Part shown: positions 5,676-10,549 of the stretch, one piece after another | Layout: the number at the start of each line of letters is the position of its first letter | How positions within the stretch are numbered: the first letter of the stretch is position 1 | Source of the DNA: Patescibacteria group bacterium | Lineage (GTDB): Bacteria; Patescibacteriota; Kazan-3B-28 | Assembly (NCBI GenBank): GCA_022703745.1 | Contig: JAKLDB010000005.1 | Location: 1-10,549, forward strand | Direction: 5' to 3' | DNA length: 10,549 bases | Notes under the pieces: model-generated | Database searches by the model: none | The model's input: the letters and a program-made list of their open reading frames with translations, nothing else | Told to the model about the DNA's origin: nothing | Position numbers and translations under genes: made by a program

Positions 5676-6329
5676 ATGGTCGAAGACATGTTTGACTCCG
5701 TTGAAGACGGGGAACATAAATCATCTCATTCAAATCACCAGCGAGTTCCTCGCCGTAGCCCTTGGCTAACAGTCGTCGTTGCTACTGCGCTGTTTATTTA
5801 CGATGTCTTCAAAACAGTCGCCACCGTCCTTGGTGTGGCCTTCATGATCCGCTTCTTCCTTATCCAGCCCTTCTACGTCTCTGGCCCATCCATGGAACCC
5901 AACTTCCACAACAACGAGTATATTATCGTCGACCAGGTTACGTATCGTTTCCGCTCTCCACACCGTGGTGATGTTATTGTCTTCAAGTGGCCACAGAATA
6001 TTGCTGTCTCTTTTATCAAACGTGTTATTGCTACCCCTGGTGAAACCGTTGAAGTCCGCGATGGTCAAGTCTACATCTACAACAAAACTTATCCCAATGG
6101 AGTACTGCTTCAAGAGCCATACATCAATGACTCTACTCTTACCAACGTCAAACGTACTCTTGGCAAAGATGAATACTTTGTCATGGGCGACAACCGCGAC
6201 AACAGCTCCGACTCTCGCATGTGGGGACCAGTTGGTCGTCATCTAATTACCGGAAAAGTTTGGGTAGTAATCTATCCATTCGAAAACTTCCACACCATTC
6301 CGCATCCCGCTTACAGTAAGGGGCTATAA
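5676..6329 (+). CDS. lepB: Signal peptidase I (type I leader peptidase)
   Basis: The 217-aa membrane protease removes signal peptides from exported proteins. It has a charged, His-containing cytoplasmic N-terminus (about 1-30), one membrane segment (about 32-62), then the family boxes: SGPSMEP with nucleophile Ser72, RGDVIVFKWP, the general-base Lys115 in SFIKRVIATPGE, and GDNRDNSSDSRMWGPV (171-186). The size suits the simple Gram-positive-type enzyme. Start choice is uncertain: ATG 5676 is used here, GTG 5667 would add three residues, and neither has a Shine-Dalgarno. It is the only + strand protein gene in the window, divergent from tRNA-Val and convergent with rplU. Its third codon positions are rich in C/T, unlike the minus-strand genes. 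Confidence 0.96.
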   Translation: MVEDMFDSVEDGEHKSSHSNHQRVPRRSPWLTVVVATALFIYDVFKTVATVLGVAFMIRFFLIQPFYVSGPSMEPNFHNNEYIIVDQVTYRFRSPHRGDVIVFKWPQNIAVSFIKRVIATPGETVEVRDGQVYIYNKTYPNGVLLQEPYINDSTLTNVKRTLGKDEYFVMGDNRDNSSDSRMWGPVGRHLITGKVWVVIYPFENFHTIPHPAYSKGL

Positions 6330-6356
6330 AAATCACCGCCATTAAGCGGTGATTTT
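6329..6356. terminator. Bidirectional intrinsic terminator between lepB and rplU
   Basis: A perfect 11-bp stem (6329-6339 with 6346-6356) closes a 6-base loop, CATTAA. On the + strand the GC-rich part is followed by TTTT after lepB; on the minus strand it is followed by TTTTT after rplU. The first stem base is the last base of the lepB TAA, and the loop holds the rplU TAA (6344-6342). The last three rplU sense codons form one arm of the stem. Confidence 0.88.
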
Positions 6357-6653
6357 AGTAATTTTGATTCGTAACTTATTCTGCCTGTGTCCCTGCGTCT
6401 TGCGGTATCTTTTGCGTCTCTTCATCTTGAACACAATCACCTTTGGATCTCTCTTTTCAGCAACAACCTCTGCTTCCACCACTGCTTTTTCAACCAAAGG
6501 CATACCGACTTTAGTTTCCTTGCCATCATCCACCATCAGAACATCAGTAAAGTTAAGAGGAGTCTTTGCTCCCTCTATCCGCTCAATATCCAAAGCATCT
6601 CCCTCGGAAACGAGATATTGCTTACCCCCTGTTTTTATCACTGCTAAAGCCAT
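6342..6653 (-). CDS. rplU: 50S ribosomal protein L21
   Basis: The 103-aa protein starts MALAVIKTGGKQYLVSEGD, the standard L21 N-terminus, and carries the C-terminal signature FKMKRRKRYRKTQGHRQ. The open frame extends further upstream to a TTG at 6689, but the added residues have no family match and would overlap the promoter, so ATG 6653 is used. L21 binds 23S rRNA (mainly domain I) in the large subunit. There is no Shine-Dalgarno near the ATG. A TGTTAGTTT extended -10 ends 7 bases before it, so the mRNA is probably leaderless. rpmA (L27), the usual downstream partner, is not here: rplU is followed directly by a terminator and convergent lepB. Confidence 0.96.
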   Translation of the reverse strand: MALAVIKTGGKQYLVSEGDALDIERIEGAKTPLNFTDVLMVDDGKETKVGMPLVEKAVVEAEVVAEKRDPKVIVFKMKRRKRYRKTQGHRQNKLRIKITKITA

Positions 6654-6660
6654 AGCTTGA

Positions 6661-6689
6661 AAACTAACATCCTCTTCCCCCCAGGTCAA
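6661..6689 (-). promoter_or_regulatory. Promoter of rplU, predicted to give a leaderless mRNA
   Basis: On the minus strand TTGACC (6689-6684), a 17-base spacer and TAGTTT (6666-6661) with a TGn extension (TGTTAGTTT) are seen. Exactly 7 bases separate the -10 from the rplU ATG (6653), which puts the expected start on or beside the A of the ATG. The -10 hexamer itself is a poor match (3 of 6). The spacer contains a run of six G directly after the -35, as in the rpsB promoter. Confidence 0.5.
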
Positions 6690-6692
6690 TAC

Positions 6693-7196
6693 CTAGGACA
6701 ATTTTATCTCCTGACCCTCGGCTATTCCTGCCGCATCTACCGTACCTGCCGCCAACTCCAAAACATATCTGGCTGGTTCATCACTTTGGTAGACAGGGAA
6801 CTCTATATCTCCCTCTGCTGGCACTGGTACGTTAGTCGCTAAATAGACCACCTTCCCACCTTCATCCAGCCAAACCATGTCTATTGAGGTCTTCATGCCC
6901 TTCATCCACATAGAATGAGTACTCGAATTGTCAAAAACAAATAACATTCCTGCATCGCTAGCCAGCTGCTCCACCCCGGCAAGTCCCTGGTTTCTTTCTT
7001 CCCCAGTCATAGCCACTTGTGCAGTGATCGTAGTACCGTTGGGCAGAATTACCCGTCTAGCATCTTCTTCTGTATTCTCTGGCTGGGTTTCTTTGGTTAG
7101 CATACTGTAAACTGTCGGCTGTTTAGCAAAACCATACACCGCCATTAAGGCTAGTACGAAAAATCCCAAGATTAAGTTTGAAACAAATCTATTCAT
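6693..7196 (-). CDS. DUF192-family protein with N-terminal membrane anchor
   Basis: The 167-aa protein begins with a signal-anchor segment (about 5-24, RFVSNLILGFFVLALMAVYG) and continues with a DUF192 domain (about 48-166). Visible family features are AMTGEERNQGLAG (62-74), GMLFVFDN (83-90), SMWMKGMKTSIDMVWLD (95-111) and PARYVLELAAGTVDAAGI (141-158). The biochemical role of DUF192 is not established. The anchor implies that the domain acts outside the cytoplasmic membrane, either attached or released. It starts inside the ileS stop (ATGA overlap), with GGTGGAG 5 bases upstream, so it is co-translated with ileS. It ends 3 bases before the rplU -35, with no terminator between. Confidence 0.87.
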   Translation of the reverse strand: MNRFVSNLILGFFVLALMAVYGFAKQPTVYSMLTKETQPENTEEDARRVILPNGTTITAQVAMTGEERNQGLAGVEQLASDAGMLFVFDNSSTHSMWMKGMKTSIDMVWLDEGGKVVYLATNVPVPAEGDIEFPVYQSDEPARYVLELAAGTVDAAGIAEGQEIKLS

Positions 7197-10060
7197 TTTT
7201 TCTCCACCCTCAACTCTACCACAAACTCGTTTACCGTGTGCTTTTCTCCAGATCCCCGCTCTAAGCTATCTGCTAATACTTCCGTCTTTATATACTCCCC
7301 AAACCTCTCCATTGCCTGCACCACTTCCTCATCCCCAGAGTCCCAAGAAAGGTTTATTCTATCGGTAATTTCCAGTCCATTTTCCTTCCGTAATACCTGT
7401 ACTGCTCGCACAATCTCTCGAGCAATACCTTCTAGCTTTAGCTCTGGGGTAATATTGGTATCTATTCTGTTTTCCTTTCCAACACTTACTTTCTTTACAT
7501 TCAATTCATCCTGAATTATCTCCGCCATTTCTTTCGGCAATCCCTTCCCTTGAACCGTAAACTCGCTCAGTGGCTGACGAACCTTTATTTTCGCCTGCTC
7601 TCTCTGATTCAATCCCAGCTCTATAAGCTCCCGAACCTGCTTCATCTGCACTAAAATCTCATCTTCTGTCTTTTCTGCCTTTGGCCATGTGTTTAGATGT
7701 ACCGAAACCAGATCCCCATCCATCTTCAGATTAGAAAAAATTGCTTCCGCCAAAAACGGCATAAAGGGAGCCATTATTTTTGTCAGATCCCTCAGGACAG
7801 AATACAGAACAATGTATGCCTGTTGTTTGTCTGTATCATTTTCTCCCTTCCAGAACCTGCGACGACTTCGACGAACATACCAGTTGGATAAATCGTCCAC
7901 GAATGCTTCAATTGCAAGACAGCTTTGCATGGGATCATATTCATCCAGACTCTTAGTCACTTGTTCCACTAATTGATTCCTTCTCGCCCAAATCCATTTA
8001 TCTAAAATATTCTTTGGGGCTATTTTTTGTTTTTCACTTGGAACAAATCCATCTATATTCGCATAGGTGACAAAGAAAGAATAAGTATTCCAAAGGGTTA
8101 GCATGAACCTGCGAACTACCTGCTTTACTCCTTCTTCGTCAAAGTTCTTCGGCAATCCTGGCTGGTTAATCGTATACAAATACCACCTCAATGCATCTGA
8201 GCCGTAAATATCAAAAACTTTCCACGGATCCACCACGTTACCCTTGGACTTACTCATCTTCTTACCATTCTTATCCAAAATGTGCCCCAGACAGATAACA
8301 TTCTTGTATGGAGCTTCTTTTTCCATAAGAGTAGCAACCGCCAGCAGGGTATAGAACCATCCTCGTGTCTGGTCTACCGCCTCACTAATAAAGTCTGCTG
8401 GATAAGATAGGCTTTTATCAATCCGTTCCTTGTTCTCGAATGGATAATGCCACTGCGCAAAAGGCATTGCACCGGAATCAAACCATACATCCAATACTTC
8501 TGGTATTCTCTGATATTCCTTTCCGTCTTTAGATAAAACTATCTCATCCACAAATGGCTTATGGGGATCAAAATTGTCTCCCACTTTCTCTGGTTCTTTT
8601 GCCAGTTTTTTTAGCTCCTCAAACGAGCCTATGCAAATCATTTCTCCGTCTTCATTCATCCAAATCGGCAACGGAGTTCCCCAATATCTCTCCCTAGATA
8701 TTCCCCAATCCTTTATCTCCCTCAGCCATTCACCAAACCGCCCTTCCTTGAAATATCCCGGCACCCAATTAATCGTTTCATTGTTAGCAATTAGTTTTTC
8801 CCGCAACTTGGTCATGGCGATAAACCAAGATTCAGATGCGTAATACAAAAGTGGAGTTTCACAACGCCAACAGAATGGATAGTCGTGCTTGTAAGACATT
8901 TCTCCAAAAAGCAATCCCCGTTCTTTCAGATCGGCTACAATTTCCTTTTCCACTTCCTTGTCTTTTACAAATCTCCCCACCCACTTGCCTACCGTTGGCC
9001 CAAAAGTTCCATCTGGCATTACGGTATGGAACTTTGGTAATCCAACTTTTTCTCCCAAAGCATAGTCATCTTCCCCGTACATCGCTGCCGTATGCACTAC
9101 ACCCGTACCATCTTCCAATGTCACAAAATCTGCTGGATAGATCTTAAAAGCATTCTGGTAATTGGGTGTATCGCTTAGCAATGCACCGGAAAACAGTGGC
9201 TCATATTCCCATCCCACCAACTCTTTCCCCGAGAAACTTCTGGTGACTTTAGCATCTGGACCCATAACCTTTTCTACCAACTCTTTTGCCAAGATCACTT
9301 TGTCTCCATCTTGTTCCACTTCCGCATATTCAAATCTCGGATTAATTGCCAAAGCAACATTCCCTGGCAATGTCCATGGCGTTGTTGTCCAAGCCAAAAC
9401 ATATGTATTGTCCTTGTCCTTCACTTTGAACTTCAGAAACACCGAATTCTCTTCCACCTCTTTGTACCCTTGGGCAACTTCGTGGCTAGAAAGTGTTGTG
9501 CCACATCTTGGACAACGCGGTACGACTCGGTAACCCTTGTAGATGAGTTCCCTGTCCCATGCTTTCTTCAAAATAGACCAGACAGATTCAATGTATCCAC
9601 TGTCGTAAGTAATATATGGATGCTCCAAATCCAACCAAAAACCGCTCCTGCGGGTAAATCTCTCCCACTCTTCTTTGTATTCCCAAACACTTTGCCTGGC
9701 TTTAGTATTGAATTTTTCTACTCCATATTTTTCAATCTCTGGCTTGGTGGAAATACCCAATTCTTTTTCTACCGCAATTTCTACCGGCAAACCATGGGTA
9801 TCCCAACCTGCTTTCCGTTCCACTAAAAAACCTTGCATTGTTTTGTAGCGAGGGAATAGATCTTTGAAATATCTCGGCAGAGCATGGTGCAAACCAGGCC
9901 GAGCATTGGCAGTCGGTGGTCCTTCAAAGAAAACGTACCGGTTAGCTTTCTCTCTCAAGTGCAAAGTTTGTTCAAAGATCTTTTCCTTCTCCCAAAACGA
10001 AAGAATTTCTTCCTCTTGTTTGGAGAAATCTATCTTTGCTTCAACTTTTCTAAATCCCAT
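7193..10060 (-). CDS. ileS: Isoleucyl-tRNA synthetase
   Basis: The 955-aa class I synthetase charges tRNA-Ile. The ATP-binding HIGH box appears as GLHH (56-59, in PPTANARPGLHH), followed by GWDTHGLPVE (85-94). The CP1 editing domain (about 215-400) has the Thr-rich WTTTPWTLPGN (224-234) and GTGVVHTAAMYGEDDYALG (318-336), which deacylates Val-tRNA-Ile. CPRCG (183-187) and CWRC (397-400) are likely metal-binding knuckles. The second ATP motif KMSKS is at 601-605. The anticodon-binding helical domain begins near 660. The overall pattern resembles the Thermus/eukaryote-like type rather than the E. coli type. The start ATG (10060) overlaps the upstream NYN gene by 11 bases, with GAGG 4 bases away. 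The end overlaps the DUF192 gene by 4 bases. Confidence 0.98.
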   Translation of the reverse strand: MGFRKVEAKIDFSKQEEEILSFWEKEKIFEQTLHLREKANRYVFFEGPPTANARPGLHHALPRYFKDLFPRYKTMQGFLVERKAGWDTHGLPVEIAVEKELGISTKPEIEKYGVEKFNTKARQSVWEYKEEWERFTRRSGFWLDLEHPYITYDSGYIESVWSILKKAWDRELIYKGYRVVPRCPRCGTTLSSHEVAQGYKEVEENSVFLKFKVKDKDNTYVLAWTTTPWTLPGNVALAINPRFEYAEVEQDGDKVILAKELVEKVMGPDAKVTRSFSGKELVGWEYEPLFSGALLSDTPNYQNAFKIYPADFVTLEDGTGVVHTAAMYGEDDYALGEKVGLPKFHTVMPDGTFGPTVGKWVGRFVKDKEVEKEIVADLKERGLLFGEMSYKHDYPFCWRCETPLLYYASESWFIAMTKLREKLIANNETINWVPGYFKEGRFGEWLREIKDWGISRERYWGTPLPIWMNEDGEMICIGSFEELKKLAKEPEKVGDNFDPHKPFVDEIVLSKDGKEYQRIPEVLDVWFDSGAMPFAQWHYPFENKERIDKSLSYPADFISEAVDQTRGWFYTLLAVATLMEKEAPYKNVICLGHILDKNGKKMSKSKGNVVDPWKVFDIYGSDALRWYLYTINQPGLPKNFDEEGVKQVVRRFMLTLWNTYSFFVTYANIDGFVPSEKQKIAPKNILDKWIWARRNQLVEQVTKSLDEYDPMQSCLAIEAFVDDLSNWYVRRSRRRFWKGENDTDKQQAYIVLYSVLRDLTKIMAPFMPFLAEAIFSNLKMDGDLVSVHLNTWPKAEKTEDEILVQMKQVRELIELGLNQREQAKIKVRQPLSEFTVQGKGLPKEMAEIIQDELNVKKVSVGKENRIDTNITPELKLEGIAREIVRAVQVLRKENGLEITDRINLSWDSGDEEVVQAMERFGEYIKTEVLADSLERGSGEKHTVNEFVVELRVEKK

Positions 10061-10549
10061 CGCCCTCTTCTGGTTTAATAATTCTACGTCTATCTACAAT
10101 GAGATACTTTCTGGTATCTTGATCCAAATCCACAAACCGATCTGCCTTCTCTTGCAATTTTCCTGACGCACTTCGACCAAAAGCTACCACTTCTACTTTT
10201 TGTCCCAAACTCTGCAAATATTCAACCAGTGGGACAAAATCTCCATCCCCTGAAACCAGCACCACCACATCTACCTTCGGTGCCAGCTTTATGGTATCCA
10301 TTGCAATCCCGACATCCCAGTCTCCTTTTTTGTTTCCACCATAGAAGACTTGCAACTCTTTTGCCTTTACTTCAAATCCAATATGTTCCAACGCTTCGAA
10401 GAAATTGCTTTCCTCTGGAATATCTGCCTGGATTACATAGGCAATCGCTCGAATCAGATTTCGGTCTCCCACTGCCGCCTCTAGTACCGCCTTGAAGTTT
10501 ACCTTCTTCTGGTACATCGCCTTAGCGGAGTAATACATATTGGAGACGT
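10050..10549 (-). CDS. NYN-domain (LabA/DUF88-like) putative ribonuclease, N-terminus cut by window edge
   Basis: The reading frame is open to the right edge. An internal Met at 10538 could be taken as the start, but the codons before it read VSN, giving VSNMYYSAK, which matches the family beginning D-x-S/Q-N-x-Y-Y. The true start therefore lies outside the window. Further NYN marks, numbered from that Met, are KGDWDVGIAMD (71-81, D75 and D81) and VLVSGDGDFVPLVEYL (93-108, D98 and D100), the acidic residues expected to bind metal in this PIN-like fold. Family members are RNA-binding proteins or nucleases acting on RNA, but the target is unknown. The tail KYLIVDRRRIIKPEEGDGI is basic then acidic. 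It overlaps ileS by 11 bases, so the two are probably co-translated. Confidence 0.9.
   Translation of the reverse strand, partial: VSNMYYSAKAMYQKKVNFKAVLEAAVGDRNLIRAIAYVIQADIPEESNFFEALEHIGFEVKAKELQVFYGGNKKGDWDVGIAMDTIKLAPKVDVVVLVSGDGDFVPLVEYLQSLGQKVEVVAFGRSASGKLQEKADRFVDLDQDTRKYLIVDRRRIIKPEEGDGI

Noticed and set aside
5766..6242. 158-codon minus-strand open frame inside lepB
   Set aside because: It lies antisense to lepB, whose complete signal peptidase motifs show which strand is coding. The frame stays open because of lepB codon bias.
6654..6689. Twelve-residue N-terminal extension of L21 from a TTG at 6689
   Set aside because: The extra residues do not match L21, and the region holds the rplU promoter. 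MALAVIKTGGKQY is the normal N-terminus.
9311..9826. 171-codon + strand open frame inside ileS
   Set aside because: It is antisense to conserved IleRS sequence and has no recognisable domain or ribosome site.
1..10549. CRISPR array, insertion sequence, attachment site or defence system
   Set aside because: No direct-repeat array, transposase, integrase or terminal inverted repeats were seen. Every gene apart from the NYN and DUF192 proteins is a core housekeeping gene.

Overview
The window is compact, with a moderate GC content, and looks like a chromosomal segment from a reduced-genome bacterium. I think a Patescibacteria/CPR-type lineage is most likely. The reasons are very short intergenic gaps, chains of overlapping start and stop codons, shortened versions of core proteins (EF-Ts about 156 aa, RRF 181 aa, UppS 230 aa) and a classical operon from which pyrH, cdsA and dxr are absent. 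TGA ends at least three genes (rseP, uppS, ileS), so the code is standard and not the TGA=Gly code of Gracilibacteria/SR1. The assignment rests on sequence features only.

Layout from left to right, with almost everything on the minus strand. (1) Positions 1-406: 5' part of lysS, cut by the window edge, with an extended -10 element directly before its ATG. (2) 487-1036: greA with its own consensus promoter and a 20-bp perfect palindrome in the leader, separated from folD by an intrinsic terminator. (3) 1062-5399: the tightly coupled cluster rpsB-tsf-frr-uppS-rseP-folD, transcribed right to left. (4) 5400-5524: the rpsB promoter and a strongly structured 5' leader, placed just after (5525-5601) a tRNA-Val(CAC) gene. 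(5) 5602-6329: a divergent promoter region and lepB, the only + strand gene. (6) 6329-6653: a bidirectional terminator that contains the end of rplU, then rplU with a promoter predicted to give a leaderless mRNA. (7) 6693-10549: a second overlapping cluster of NYN-domain protein, ileS and a DUF192 protein.

Functionally this is a growth block. It holds translation machinery (S2, EF-Ts, RRF, L21, LysRS, IleRS, tRNA-Val), transcription elongation rescue (GreA), envelope functions (UppS, RseP, signal peptidase I) and one-carbon metabolism (FolD). The clusters probably coordinate ribosome production with cell-wall lipid carrier synthesis and membrane proteolysis.

I found no mobile elements, CRISPR arrays or defence islands. 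The novelty is mostly regulatory: a two-helix leader before rpsB, a palindromic greA leader, promoters set so close to start codons that leaderless translation is likely, and a terminator embedded in coding sequence. There is no gene-free stretch longer than about 125 bases.
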